Notes: generated by a model not told the origin, from the sequence alone. A DNA stretch of 64,000 nucleotides from CAZDXB01 sp964509335 (GCA_964509335.1 CAZDXB010000003.1:1-64000); one strand, 5' to 3'; shown: positions 1 through 9,323, counted from the stretch's first letter. Numbers and translations: made by a program.

Positions 1-23
1 AAGAGTAGAAGCCGTTTTTCAAG

Positions 24-48
24 CCCTTCCCTTTGATAAAGGGAAGGG
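24..48. terminator. hairpin downstream of xseB
   Basis: An 11-bp perfect inverted repeat (24-34 with 38-48, loop of 3) made of CCCTTCCCTTT and its complement lies about 50 bases past the xseB stop codon. It could end the minus-strand xseA-xseB transcript, but no clear T-run follows the stem on the minus strand, so a processing or REP-like role is equally possible. Confidence 0.4.
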
Positions 49-100
49 TTTGGGAAGGGTTCGAGGATGTTCGAGCAGACGAGGGCGTCCGCTCTGCTAT

Positions 101-334
101 TTACTCTTCCCGGGACTTTTCGTCCGACGAACTCGCCTCTTCGTTCTTCTCGCCGATTTCTATTATTTTTTGTTCGGCTTTGGATAAGAAATCGCGCAGT
201 TCGCCGGCTAGCTTCATCCCTTTTTCGTAGTCTTTAATTAATTCTTCGAGCGGCGCTTCGCCGGCGTCGAGTTTTTCCACTATTTCTTCTAATTCTTCTA
301 ATTTTTCGTTGAAGTTAAGTTTCTTTTTCGCCAT
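101..334 (-). CDS. xseB: exodeoxyribonuclease VII small subunit
   Basis: This 77-residue protein is the small subunit of exonuclease VII, the nuclease that degrades single-stranded DNA to acid-soluble oligonucleotides. It shows the family's two-helix pattern: FNEKLEELEEIVEKLD near the N terminus followed by LEELIKDYEKGMKLA. Its length is typical, with a Ser/Glu-rich tail after about residue 62. It starts 16 bases after the xseA stop on the same strand, the usual large-then-small order, so the two are almost certainly co-transcribed and assemble together in the cytoplasm. Confidence 0.93.
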   Translation of the reverse strand: MAKKKLNFNEKLEELEEIVEKLDAGEAPLEELIKDYEKGMKLAGELRDFLSKAEQKIIEIGEKNEEASSSDEKSREE

Positions 335-350
335 AAACTACGACCTTTAT

Positions 351-1553
351 TTATTTGAACTTCTTTTGTTTTCTTATTTCTACTATGTTCGCCTTCGCCG
401 TTTCGTTTTTTCTTAAAACGTCGATTTGAATGTAGTTGCCCAATGATTCGTCGGGCGGAATAATTTTATTTTCGCTCATCGGCAGCGCGAATCCTTTGTC
501 GAACGGGATTAAAGGATACAGCGATTTGCAATGTTTTTCCAGAGACGATAATTTCTCGCCGTAGCGCTCGACGGTTCTTTTTGCGCCGGCTTTTATTCTT
601 GTGTCCGATTCGTCGATGAATTGGCGGTAGTTTTTGATTTTGTCGATTACGCTTTTGAAAGCGTAGGATTCTATTCTCGTATCGACTTCCCGCCGCAAAT
701 TCTCTATTTCGTTCGATATATTTTTCGTCATTGTCTCGGCGGCGTAATCTATGTTTTCGTAGAGCGACTCGATGTCGATAGGCGTAACGATTTCGCCCGC
801 CGCCGTTGGCGTCGCGGCTCTTGCGTCTGCTGTGAAGTCGGCTATGGTGAAGTCGGTTTCGTGTCCGACGGCGGAGATAATCGGCTTTTTGGCGCTGAGT
901 ATGGCGTCGGCGACGATTTTCTCGTTGAACGCCCATAAATCTTCGAGCGAGCCGCCGCCCCTGCCTATTATTATTACTTCGGCGGGCGAGTCGTCGAGTT
1001 GTTTTATCGCGTCGGCGACGTCGGGAGCCGCTTCGTCGCCCTGCACTATCGTCGGTCGCAGGTATATCTCGCAAACGGGCGCTCGTCTTTCAATCGTTCG
1101 CAAAATATCTCTTATAGCCGCGCCCGTAGGGGATGTAGCGACGCCGATTTTCAGCGGCATTCTCGGCAGCGGTTTTTTACGAGCTACTTCGAAATAGCCG
1201 AGTTTTTCCAATTCTTCTTTCAAAGCCAAGAAAGCGAGATACAAATCGCCTTTTCCGACCGGTTGTATTGTGTCGCAATCTATTTGGTATTGTCCGCGCT
1301 TGGCGTAAACGGAGAGCTTGCCGCCGATTATTACTTTCATTCCGTCGGTCGGCAGGAAATCCAGCTTTTTGAAACGCCACATCACGCAACTGATTTGCGC
1401 GTCTTTGTCTTTTAGCGTGAAATATCTATGTCCCGAAGTGTGCAGTTTGAAATTGGAGATTTCGCCCTGAACGTCCGCGTATCCGAGACCTTGTTCCAAG
1501 GTTCTTTTTATTTCTTGAGTTATTTCGCTAACGGTTAAAATTTGTTTTTTCAT
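351..1553 (-). CDS. xseA: exodeoxyribonuclease VII large subunit
   Basis: The 400-residue large, catalytic subunit of exonuclease VII. Residues 1-100 form the N-terminal OB-fold that binds single-stranded DNA (HRYFTLKD at 42-49). The catalytic region carries GRGGGS at 197-202, GHETDFTI at 230-237 and ATPTAA at 247-252, all hallmarks of the family; the rest is helical and coiled-coil-like. It heads the minus-strand operon with xseB and is divergent from ispF across 74 bases. On the minus strand that gap contains TTTG, 20 bases, then TAAATTAC, a two-mismatch version of the Bacteroidota promoter. Confidence 0.96.
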   Translation of the reverse strand: MKKQILTVSEITQEIKRTLEQGLGYADVQGEISNFKLHTSGHRYFTLKDKDAQISCVMWRFKKLDFLPTDGMKVIIGGKLSVYAKRGQYQIDCDTIQPVGKGDLYLAFLALKEELEKLGYFEVARKKPLPRMPLKIGVATSPTGAAIRDILRTIERRAPVCEIYLRPTIVQGDEAAPDVADAIKQLDDSPAEVIIIGRGGGSLEDLWAFNEKIVADAILSAKKPIISAVGHETDFTIADFTADARAATPTAAGEIVTPIDIESLYENIDYAAETMTKNISNEIENLRREVDTRIESYAFKSVIDKIKNYRQFIDESDTRIKAGAKRTVERYGEKLSSLEKHCKSLYPLIPFDKGFALPMSENKIIPPDESLGNYIQIDVLRKNETAKANIVEIRKQKKFK

Positions 1554-1627
1554 AGAGGCGAAATTACGAATTAATTAATAAAATGGTTAAATTGTAATTT
1601 AAATAGTCGTTTTTAAATTGACAAATT

Positions 1628-2107
1628 ATGGTTGGATTTGGATGGGATATACACAAGCTCGTCGAGGGCTTGAAGTTAATGATAGGCGGCGTCGAAGTCG
1701 ATTCCGAAAAGGGCGCGCAAGCCCATAGCGACGGCGACGTTCTGTTTCACGCGCTTTGCGACGCCTTGCTCGGAGCGGCTGGCTTGGGCGACATCGGCGA
1801 ACTGTTTCCCGATACCGACGCCCGATACAAAAACGCCGACAGCTCGATTTTCGTGAAGGACGTTATGACTTTGCTAGCGGAGCGAAATTTGCAAATCATA
1901 AATATCGACGCGACGATAGTGTTGGAGCGACCAAAATTAAAAAGCTATAAGGCGGAGATAAAGAAAAACGTCGCTAAGTTGTGTAAAGTAGAAGAAAAGC
2001 GAGTCAACGTAAAAGCTAAAACCTCCGAAGGCTTGGACGCCGTCGGCAAAGGAGAGGCTATAGAGGCTTATTGCGTATGTCAAATAACATCCGGCGAAAG
2101 CCGATGA
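1628..2107 (+). CDS. ispF: 2-C-methyl-D-erythritol 2,4-cyclodiphosphate synthase
   Basis: IspF closes CDP-methylerythritol phosphate to the cyclic diphosphate in the MEP route to isoprenoids. The 159 residues match the family length. The zinc ligands Asp7 and His9 sit in GFGWDIHKL and His41 in HSDGDVLFHALCDALLGA. The conserved C-terminal segment VKAKTSEGLDAVGKGEAIEA is intact. Another enzyme of the same pathway, dxr, lies in this window near 40 kb. The stop codon overlaps the start of the following histidine kinase (ATGA), so the two are translationally coupled, which is an unusual partnership. Confidence 0.96.
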   Translation: MVGFGWDIHKLVEGLKLMIGGVEVDSEKGAQAHSDGDVLFHALCDALLGAAGLGDIGELFPDTDARYKNADSSIFVKDVMTLLAERNLQIINIDATIVLERPKLKSYKAEIKKNVAKLCKVEEKRVNVKAKTSEGLDAVGKGEAIEAYCVCQITSGESR

Positions 2108-4365
2108 AAAAGTCGCTGATATATATTATCGTTTCGCTGTTTTTTTGCAAGGCCGCTTTCGCCGACGATTCGCATCCTTATTTTTATAAATCCGTCGAGG
2201 ATTGGGAGGGAGCCGAACTTGTTTTTACGGATTCGGAGGACGCTAATCCCGAAGAAACTTACGCTTTTTTGTTGCGTCCGAGTTGGGCGGGCGAAAGCGA
2301 GCAAATTTCCGTTTGGAAGGGAATAAGCGGCGGCAAGAAAAGAGGAGCGGCATACGGCGGCGTTAGATTCTTGGCGACTTATCGTTTAAAGTCGTCTTTG
2401 CTCGCCGTATGGAGCGAGAACGACAGGTTGTTCGCCGGTTTAATCGACACTTTGGCTAATATAGTTTCATTATCCGAGTTGCACGGTACCAAATCCGAGC
2501 TTAGGTCGTTGAACGTTCGTTGGATTCAGTCTAATCGCGACGATAAAATTCCTTTGCTCGTGAACGACGATTTATATATCTGTTCGGTAAACGACGAGGC
2601 TATATCTATACGGTTCGTCTCTTCATCGGTAAAGAACGCGATAGTTCTCGAATCGGACTCGCTGCCGCTTGTATATGTAGCGAAAAATGGCGGCTGGACG
2701 GAAGCGGTGTTTGCGAATTTTAGCGGAGAGGAGAAACTTGCCGCCAGACTAAGGTTGCCGTATTTAATATATTTGGTAAGAATTGGCGATAGGCTGGGAA
2801 TAGTTTCTACGACTAAGCGCGCCAATAGCTGCTGGATGCATTTAATCGATTCGGAGAAAGGCGTCCTGACTAAATACGATATCGAAACGAACGGCGAATT
2901 TGTTAAGTCAGTGAACGACGGCGAGGTCAAGATAGTTTTTTTGAAAGGCGACAAGGATGGATATACGTTAGTCGTTTCGGATTTCAAGGGTTTGGGTAGA
3001 AAGCGCTCTAAAGAAATTAGCGAAGCGCCGCCGGGATTTTTCGAGCCGAAAGGTATATGCGTCAAAGAGGAAACGGTTTACGTCTTGTTCAGAAACGGTC
3101 TGTCGTCTTTCGATTTAGACGGCAACTGTCTTTCTGCAGATTCTTATCCTTTCGGAGAGTATTTTGACGGAGTTCCTAAACTATATAGAAAAGGAGAGTA
3201 TCTAATTGTTTCGTCTTCGGGGTCTTCGGTTGTTTTTAAGCGGGGCGAGAATTCATTGTGGCGTTTAAATAGATTCGCGCACAATTTTGGCAAGGTGGTA
3301 ATACCTCTGATTTTTGTCCTAATAGTTGCGATATTTTACGTTTCTAACAGGCGGTTGAAAAGACAGTTAAGAGCTTTAATGGAAACTTCGCCCTCTGGAG
3401 CGGCGTTTATTTTGGATAAGAACGGAAGGTTGCGCGAAGCCAATAAAACCGGCAGATCGATACTTAAAATGACAAAAGACGTTCCTAGACGCCGGTTCTT
3501 TCATTACTACTGCGACCCGGATGAAAATAACGCCTTGAAGGAGTTGGTCGAATTAGCCTTGCAAAAAAGAGATAGCTTCAACAGAAAAATCAATTTGCAA
3601 TACAATTCTGAGGAAAAAGAATGGTTCTTTTCCGCTATAGCTATTAAAAGTTTCGCCGGTAATTTCAAAGGGATAGTATTAACGGGAGTAGATATAACGG
3701 AAGAACTGGAGCGCAGACGATTGACGAACTGGGCGCAGTTGGCGCACGATATGCAAACGAACTTGACTACTATTAGATTGAACGCTGAGTCTCTGCGATG
3801 CGACGAGGACGTCGAGAACGACAAAAGGCGCGGCAAAATCTTGCATCAAGCGGCTTTGCTCATTCAGCGCGTTCGAGATATCGTAACGGTCGGCAGAGGA
3901 GAGAAGCCGGAAGTCGAGCGAGTAAGCGCCTTGGAAATATGCTACGAAGCAAAAAGCGAATTCGACGAGGCGATTTTTCCCAACGTGGAATTCAAGCTTG
4001 ACGTTAACGATTTCGAGCTGGAATGCGACAAGAAAATGATGGTGAGAGCGATGCGAAATGCCATAGAGAACGGAATAAGAGCATTGAATAAGCAACCGGG
4101 GAAGATATTCATTTCCAACCGAAAAGATTCCCGATTCGCTTATTTTTCCGTTAAAGACACGGGAGTCGGGATGGACGAAGATAAAAGAGAGCGAATGATG
4201 AAGCCGTATTTTACTTCATCTAAGAAAGAAGGGGGTATGGGAATCGGGACGATGATTATGCAGAACGTAATTGAAAAGCACGACGGCAAGTTTTTGGTCA
4301 ACACTGAATTGGGCGAAGGAACCGAGATTTTGTTTTGCTTGCCGCTGACGAGGAGAGAAAGCTAG
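2104..4365 (+). CDS. membrane sensor histidine kinase with PAS domain
   Basis: A 753-residue sensor kinase. The ATG at 2104 is preferred over an in-frame ATG at 2071 because it gives a clean signal peptide (MKKSLIYIIVSLFFCKAAFA) and an ATGA overlap with ispF. Residues about 21-390 are extracytoplasmic and rich in short beta-strand patterns, possibly propeller-like. A membrane helix follows (about 395-416), then a PAS-like domain (about 422-530), a phosphoacceptor region with His548 in QLAHDMQTNL, and a HATPase with NAIENG near 653, DTGVGM near 685 and GMGIGTMIM near 712. No response regulator is adjacent, so it is an orphan kinase; its ligand is unknown. Confidence 0.85.
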   Translation: MKKSLIYIIVSLFFCKAAFADDSHPYFYKSVEDWEGAELVFTDSEDANPEETYAFLLRPSWAGESEQISVWKGISGGKKRGAAYGGVRFLATYRLKSSLLAVWSENDRLFAGLIDTLANIVSLSELHGTKSELRSLNVRWIQSNRDDKIPLLVNDDLYICSVNDEAISIRFVSSSVKNAIVLESDSLPLVYVAKNGGWTEAVFANFSGEEKLAARLRLPYLIYLVRIGDRLGIVSTTKRANSCWMHLIDSEKGVLTKYDIETNGEFVKSVNDGEVKIVFLKGDKDGYTLVVSDFKGLGRKRSKEISEAPPGFFEPKGICVKEETVYVLFRNGLSSFDLDGNCLSADSYPFGEYFDGVPKLYRKGEYLIVSSSGSSVVFKRGENSLWRLNRFAHNFGKVVIPLIFVLIVAIFYVSNRRLKRQLRALMETSPSGAAFILDKNGRLREANKTGRSILKMTKDVPRRRFFHYYCDPDENNALKELVELALQKRDSFNRKINLQYNSEEKEWFFSAIAIKSFAGNFKGIVLTGVDITEELERRRLTNWAQLAHDMQTNLTTIRLNAESLRCDEDVENDKRRGKILHQAALLIQRVRDIVTVGRGEKPEVERVSALEICYEAKSEFDEAIFPNVEFKLDVNDFELECDKKMMVRAMRNAIENGIRALNKQPGKIFISNRKDSRFAYFSVKDTGVGMDEDKRERMMKPYFTSSKKEGGMGIGTMIMQNVIEKHDGKFLVNTELGEGTEILFCLPLTRRES

Positions 4366-4454
4366 CGATAGCGGCGATTTTTTCCTAAAAGAAATTTTGA
4401 GCCCTCGTTAAGTTAATTCCGCGGCTTTATCGTCGAGCGAAAGAAAACAACGAT

Positions 4455-6344
4455 ATGAGCGATAAAGAGAAAATAAGAATACTGCCGGATTTCGTGGCTA
4501 ACCAAATAGCCGCGGGGGAGGTGGTGCAACGTCCCGAATCCGTCGTCAAAGAATTGACGGAGAACTCGCTCGACGCCGGAGCGACCGAAATCGCCGTTTT
4601 GGTTAAAGACGCCGGCAAGACTTTGATACACATAGTCGATAATGGAAAGGGGATGGGCGAGGATGATTTGCGTCTTTCGATAAAGCGACACGCCACTAGT
4701 AAAATTGTATCGGCGGAGGATTTGGAGCGGATAAAGACGCTGGGGTTTCGCGGGGAAGCTTTGGCGGCTATAGCTTCGGTGGCGAACGTGGAGATAATAA
4801 CGAGAATCAAAGACGAGAAAATCGGCTATCGCTTGAAGTCGGAACCGATGAAGGACGCTACGGTAGAGCCTTGCAATGCCGAAGTCGGGACGCAGGTTTT
4901 CGTTCGAAATTTGTTTTACAACGTTCCCGCTCGTCGTAAGTTTTTGAAGTCGAAGTTGACCGAGTTCAGGCACATATCCGACACTATGCTGAAGCTCGCT
5001 CTGAGCAATCCTAATATAAGATTCGCTTTCTACGACGACGACGCCTTGATTTTCGACGCCAAACCGTCGGATTTAAAAGGAAGAATAGAGCAAACCTTGA
5101 GCAAGAGCGTCGCCTCTTCTCTAATTTCAATAGAAAACGAGAGGGAGGGAGTAAAAATAAGCGGATACGTCGGCGAGCCTTTGATAGCGAAGAAATCTAA
5201 ATCGGGGCAGTTCCTGTTTTTGAACGGCAGGAGCGTCTTCAGCAAATCGCTGAGCTACGCGGTTTTTTCCGCTTACGAACATTTGCTGGAGAAAAGGTCG
5301 CATCCGTTCTTTCTGATTAATATAAAAATCGACCCGGAGGAATACGACGTAAACGTTCATCCGCAAAAGCAGGAAGTAAAGTTCGAAAACGAGCGGCTTC
5401 TTTTCAATTTGATTAATAAAACTGTTAACGAGGCTCTGGCTAAAAGGGATTTGACCGCCGAGTCGGATTTGGATTTCGGTTCAGAGACGCCGCCAATCGA
5501 AAAAGAGAAGACGGGTTCCGGCGATATGATTCTAGTGAATAAATCGACGGGCGAGGTCGTAAGCTCCTCGGTAAACCGCGGGAGGAGTGAATTTAGCGGC
5601 GGCGGGCAATTCCGCGGCGACAAGTCCTCGTCGATGAAATTCGATTGGGAAAAAGAGAGGGAGTCGTCTAGAAAACCGACAGAGTCGGAAATGTCCGCTT
5701 ACGAAGCTCTGTTCAAAGAGAAAGAGAGACGCAACGAAGAAAGAGGCGACGAAGAAGATTCAATCGAAGCGACTCGTATTAATCATTATTGGCAGTTGCA
5801 CGACAAATATGTTTTCGCGCAAACCGACAAAGGCTTGATGATAATCGACCAGCACGCCGCCCACGAACGGATTCTTTACGAGAGAGCCGTCAAGGCGATG
5901 AACAAAAAGTTCGATTACGCGCAGGAACTGCTCTTCCCCGTTAGCGCTAAAATCGATTCGTCGCAAATAGCGGTATTAAAAGAGATAAAGGAATACTTGG
6001 AATCGCTCGGTTTCGTTTTCGACATTTTGGACGAGGGAAACGTTAACATAAAAGCGGTGCCTTTGGATATAACCCAAAAAGAAGAGCGGAAATCACTCGT
6101 TGAAATAGTAGAGCTATACGAGGAATATCAAAAAACCAGAGAGTCGGACGATAGGGACAATCTTGCGGCTTCGTTTAGTTGCAAAGCCGCGATTAAAACG
6201 GGACAAAAACTTTCTCAAGAAGAAATTGAAGGTTTGATGACCGAGCTTTTCAAATGTTCCGTCCCTTACGTTTGCCCCCACGGTAGGCCTACTATTATTG
6301 AATTTGAATTAAAAGATTTTGACAAAAGATTCGGAAGAATATAG
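4455..6344 (+). CDS. mutL: DNA mismatch repair protein MutL (nicking type)
   Basis: MutL couples mismatch recognition by MutS to strand removal. The N-terminal GHKL ATPase shows ENSLDAGA, DNGKGM, RHATSK and TLGFRGEALAAI. A charged, low-complexity linker spans about residues 330-440. The C-terminal domain contains DQHAAHERILYE, matching the endonuclease motif DQHA-x2-E-x4-E, plus FSCKAAIKTG and CPHGRP, the other zinc-site elements of nicking MutL proteins. This suggests methyl-independent repair as in most non-enteric bacteria (family knowledge). At 629 residues the length is normal. It stands alone between the kinase and the ribosomal operon. Confidence 0.96.
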   Translation: MSDKEKIRILPDFVANQIAAGEVVQRPESVVKELTENSLDAGATEIAVLVKDAGKTLIHIVDNGKGMGEDDLRLSIKRHATSKIVSAEDLERIKTLGFRGEALAAIASVANVEIITRIKDEKIGYRLKSEPMKDATVEPCNAEVGTQVFVRNLFYNVPARRKFLKSKLTEFRHISDTMLKLALSNPNIRFAFYDDDALIFDAKPSDLKGRIEQTLSKSVASSLISIENEREGVKISGYVGEPLIAKKSKSGQFLFLNGRSVFSKSLSYAVFSAYEHLLEKRSHPFFLINIKIDPEEYDVNVHPQKQEVKFENERLLFNLINKTVNEALAKRDLTAESDLDFGSETPPIEKEKTGSGDMILVNKSTGEVVSSSVNRGRSEFSGGGQFRGDKSSSMKFDWEKERESSRKPTESEMSAYEALFKEKERRNEERGDEEDSIEATRINHYWQLHDKYVFAQTDKGLMIIDQHAAHERILYERAVKAMNKKFDYAQELLFPVSAKIDSSQIAVLKEIKEYLESLGFVFDILDEGNVNIKAVPLDITQKEERKSLVEIVELYEEYQKTRESDDRDNLAASFSCKAAIKTGQKLSQEEIEGLMTELFKCSVPYVCPHGRPTIIEFELKDFDKRFGRI

Positions 6345-6373
6345 TCGAAAGAATTTTAAAAATAAAAAATTAA

Positions 6374-6405
6374 TTTGACATTCTAACAAATAGTCGATAT
6401 TTTTG
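6374..6405 (+). promoter_or_regulatory. Bacteroidota-type promoter of the rplM operon
   Basis: TTTG at 6374-6377, exactly 20 bases, then TATTTTTG at 6398-6405 gives a perfect match to TTTG-N20-TAnnTTTG, the Bacteroidota primary sigma consensus. It lies 43 bases before the rplM GTG start, leaving a short leader. Confidence 0.75.
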
Positions 6406-6448
6406 TAGTTTATACGAAGCAAAATTATAAAAAACAGAGGTAATAGAA

Positions 6449-6898
6449 GTGGACGTAACAGCTAAAATTACGAAGTCGTTAAGAAAAGAAGACGTCGATA
6501 AGAAATGGTGGGCGATCGACGCCGAAGGCAAGGTGTTGGGAAGAGTAGCTTCTCAAGCGGCGGCGTTATTGCGCGGCAAACACAAACCTGAGTTTACGCC
6601 CCACGTCGATTGCGGCGACAACGTTATTATTTTGAACGCCGACAAAGTAAAAGTAACTGGCAAAAGATACGAGAAAAAGGAGTATTTCACCCATACCGGT
6701 TATATCGGCAACGAAAGGATTACATCATACAAAGAGATGATGGGAAAAAAACCCGAATTTGTAATAACGCACGCCGTGAAAGGTATGATTCCTAAAAATC
6801 GTTTGGGAAGAAAGATTATGAAACACCTAAGAGTATATTCCGGAACGGAGCATCCGCACGAAGCTCAGAAGCCGGAAACTTACGAGATTAAGAAATAA
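6449..6898 (+). CDS. rplM: 50S ribosomal protein L13
   Basis: Ribosomal protein L13 of the large subunit, 149 residues. The start is a GTG at 6449, supported by AGAGG eight to nine bases upstream. Recognisable family segments include WWAIDAEGKVLGRVAS, LLRGKHKPEFTPHVDCGD and the C-terminal LRVYSGTEHPHEAQKPE. It is first in the operon with S9, as in most bacteria, and is followed by S2, EF-Ts, PyrH and Frr. The leader between promoter and start is short, so autoregulation by L13 cannot be judged here. Confidence 0.97.
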   Translation: MDVTAKITKSLRKEDVDKKWWAIDAEGKVLGRVASQAAALLRGKHKPEFTPHVDCGDNVIILNADKVKVTGKRYEKKEYFTHTGYIGNERITSYKEMMGKKPEFVITHAVKGMIPKNRLGRKIMKHLRVYSGTEHPHEAQKPETYEIKK

Positions 6899-6924
6899 AT
6901 TGATTAAATAAACGGAGATAATTG

Positions 6925-7311
6925 ATGAAGTTTTCAATAGCGACTGGAAGAAGAAAAAAATCGGTGGCGCAAGTCAGATTAGCCCCGGGAACGGGTAAAT
7001 TCTCTATTAACAAATCCGATTTAGACGAATACTTTCCCGTCGAAGTTCACAGATTAAAGATAAGAAGACCGTTCGAGGTTACTAAGTCGGAAGGAAAGTT
7101 CGACGTATTCGTAACCGTAAGCGGCGGAGGCAAAAGCGGTCAAACCGGAGCGCTTCAGTTGGGCATTAGCAGAGCTTTAGCTGAATACGACGAAGAGCAT
7201 CGCTCTCCTTTAAGAGACGCTGGTCTTTTGACCCGCGACCCGAGAATGGTCGAACGCAAGAAATACGGACGCAAGAAAGCTAGGAAACGTTTCCAATTTT
7301 CGAAACGTTAG
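6925..7311 (+). CDS. rpsI: 30S ribosomal protein S9
   Basis: Ribosomal protein S9, 128 residues from the ATG at 6925; the TTG one codon upstream is rejected because GGAG at 6914-6917 is better spaced to the ATG. The N terminus [14 protein letters not shown] and the C terminus [20 protein letters not shown] ending in FSKR are diagnostic; the basic tail reaches the decoding centre in the ribosome (family knowledge). It follows rplM by 26 bases, the conserved L13-S9 pair. Confidence 0.97.
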   Translation: MKFSIATGRRKKSVAQVRLAPGTGKFSINKSDLDEYFPVEVHRLKIRRPFEVTKSEGKFDVFVTVSGGGKSGQTGALQLGISRALAEYDEEHRSPLRDAGLLTRDPRMVERKKYGRKKARKRFQFSKR

Positions 7312-7414
7312 TTATATATCATTAATCATGTTTCGGGATCGTGCGTGTGTGGCGTTTTTAGGCGTTGAGCGCGCGAGCGGAACGAAACAGCAGTTAAACA
7401 CAAACGGAGGTAAA

Positions 7415-8407
7415 ATGAAACATTACGTGTCAATCGAGCAACTGCTTGAAGCTGGAACTCATTTCGGCCATTTAACGCGCCGATGGAACCCCAAAATGGA
7501 GTCGTTTATTTTTAAAGAGAAGAACGATATCCATATCATTGATTTAAGAAAAACCCAAATTCTCGTCGATATAGCCCGAAAAGCTATTTATGATTTAGCC
7601 GCCAAAGGCAAATCGATATTGTTTGTCGGGACAAAGAATCAAGCTAAACCAATCATCGAAGAGAACGCCAAACGCGCCGAGATGTATTACGTTACGGAAA
7701 GATGGCTCGGCGGGATGTTGACTAATTTCTCGACTATCCGTAAGAGCATTAAGCGATTGGAAGGCATCGACAAGATGGAAGTGGACGGCACTTTCGACCA
7801 AATTACTAAGAAAGAACGCTTGTTGCTTATGAGAGAACGCGACAGGCTCAGAAACTTTTTCGGCGGAATAGAAGAGATGAATCGCTTGCCGGGCGCTTTA
7901 TTTGTAGTCGATATTAAGAAAGAGCATTTGGCGATAAAGGAAGCTAGAATTCTTAATATTCCCGTTGTGGCTATGGTCGATACAAATTGCGACCCCGAGG
8001 ACGTGAATTATCCGATTCCTTCGAACGACGATTCTGTAAAGGCGATTGATTTGATTACTAAAACAATGACGGACGCAGTAGTCGAAGGAACGCAAATCGC
8101 CAAAGCGCGAAGAGCGGAAATGGAAGCCGAAAGCGAAAGAATCGCGAAAGAGAAAGAAGAAATTGTCGTTGACGAAGAGCCCAAGGTTAAGAGAAAGATG
8201 AGAAAAAGAAAGACGAAAACGAAGAAAATGACTAAAGAAGAAAAGGGCGAAGAAGCAAAGAAAGATAACGAAGAGACTGAAAAAGTAGCGGAAAAGGAAA
8301 AAACTCAAAAGAAAGAGGAAGCAGAAAAAACGCCCGAGGAACAACCGGAAGATGCAAAATCGGAACAAACAGACGCCGAATCCAAACCGGAAGAAGAAAA
8401 AGAATAA
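7415..8407 (+). CDS. rpsB: 30S ribosomal protein S2 with long charged tail
   Basis: Ribosomal protein S2, 330 residues from the ATG at 7415, which follows a strong ACGGAGG. An upstream in-frame ATG at 7328 is rejected because it would prepend 29 atypical residues. The core (about 1-228) has [49 protein letters not shown] and [25 protein letters not shown]. Beyond it is a tail of roughly 100 residues made almost entirely of Lys, Glu and Ala, much longer than the usual S2 end. The 103-base gap before it could hold a leader. Confidence 0.96.
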   Translation: MKHYVSIEQLLEAGTHFGHLTRRWNPKMESFIFKEKNDIHIIDLRKTQILVDIARKAIYDLAAKGKSILFVGTKNQAKPIIEENAKRAEMYYVTERWLGGMLTNFSTIRKSIKRLEGIDKMEVDGTFDQITKKERLLLMRERDRLRNFFGGIEEMNRLPGALFVVDIKKEHLAIKEARILNIPVVAMVDTNCDPEDVNYPIPSNDDSVKAIDLITKTMTDAVVEGTQIAKARRAEMEAESERIAKEKEEIVVDEEPKVKRKMRKRKTKTKKMTKEEKGEEAKKDNEETEKVAEKEKTQKKEEAEKTPEEQPEDAKSEQTDAESKPEEEKE

Positions 8408-8437
8408 TTTTATTAACAATAAAGAGATTTAAGAACT

Positions 8438-9304
8438 ATGGCACAAATTAGCGCTAAATTAGTTAAAGAGTTGAGAGACCAGACTGGCGCTGGAATGGGA
8501 GACTGCAAAAAAGCGCTTGTCGAAAACGACGGCGATATGGGAAAAGCCGTCGAATATTTGCGTAAGAAGGGAGCCGCCGCCGCGGCTAAGCGTCAAGACC
8601 GTTCCGCGGACGAAGGCTTGATTATAGCTATTACTTCGGAAGACAGAAAAAGCGCGGCTATCGTTGAGATTAACTGCGAGACGGATTTTGTAGCGAGAAG
8701 CGAAGAGTTTGGTCAATACGCCGGCAAAGTGGCGGAAGCCGTTCTAGATGAATCTCCCGAAAACAACGACGACTTGATGAAGGTCGAACTTGGCGGCAAT
8801 ACGATAGAAAATTTACACAACGATATTTTGGCGAAATTCAGCGAAAAAATCAAAATCAGAAGATTCAAAAAAATCAATTCCGACGGATATATTGAATGCT
8901 ACAACCACGCTGGAAATAAGTTGGGCGTTCTTTTGGACGTATCCGCTTCAAATCCAACGGAAAAAGCGAAGGAAGTGATTAGGGACGTCGCTATGCAAGT
9001 CGCGGCGATGAATCCAGCGTATATAGATAAAAATACGGTGCCGAAAGACGTAATCGAAAAAGAACAAGAGATATACAAGGAAGCCGCCGTTCAGGAAGGC
9101 AAGAAGCCGGAAATAGCCGAGAAGATAGCTATGGGGAAATTGAATAAATATTTTCAAGAACAGTGCCTTTTGGAACAACAGTTCGTAAAGGATTCCAAAA
9201 TGGCGGTTAAGGACGTTTTAAAAGAGATTTCCGAGGAGTTGGGCGGCAAAGTTAATATTAACGGTTTCGTTAGGTTTTATCTCGGCGAAACGCTAGAAGA
9301 TTAA
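8438..9304 (+). CDS. tsf: translation elongation factor Ts
   Basis: EF-Ts exchanges GDP for GTP on EF-Tu. The 288-residue product has the N-terminal UBA-like segment with VKELRDQTGAGMGDCKKAL and the core signature EINCETDFVARSEEF near residue 75. The end, LLEQQFVKDSKMAVKDVLKE, is typical of the family. It follows rpsB by 30 bases, the universal S2-Ts order, and precedes pyrH and frr in the same transcript. Confidence 0.97.
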   Translation: MAQISAKLVKELRDQTGAGMGDCKKALVENDGDMGKAVEYLRKKGAAAAAKRQDRSADEGLIIAITSEDRKSAAIVEINCETDFVARSEEFGQYAGKVAEAVLDESPENNDDLMKVELGGNTIENLHNDILAKFSEKIKIRRFKKINSDGYIECYNHAGNKLGVLLDVSASNPTEKAKEVIRDVAMQVAAMNPAYIDKNTVPKDVIEKEQEIYKEAAVQEGKKPEIAEKIAMGKLNKYFQEQCLLEQQFVKDSKMAVKDVLKEISEELGGKVNINGFVRFYLGETLED

Positions 9305-9323
9305 TTATAAATAGACGAGTTAT

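Noticed and set aside
466..1074. Long Arg-rich frame inside xseA
   Set aside because: It is a shadow of the xseA codons with extreme Arg content and no family features.
7328..7414. In-frame upstream ATG extending rpsB by 29 residues
   Set aside because: The ATG at 7415 has a strong ribosome site and matches the known S2 N terminus; the extension is unlike any S2.
7898..8419. Phe-rich antisense frame opposite rpsB
   Set aside because: It mirrors the Lys/Glu-rich S2 tail; the composition is an artefact of GAA/AAG codons read in reverse.
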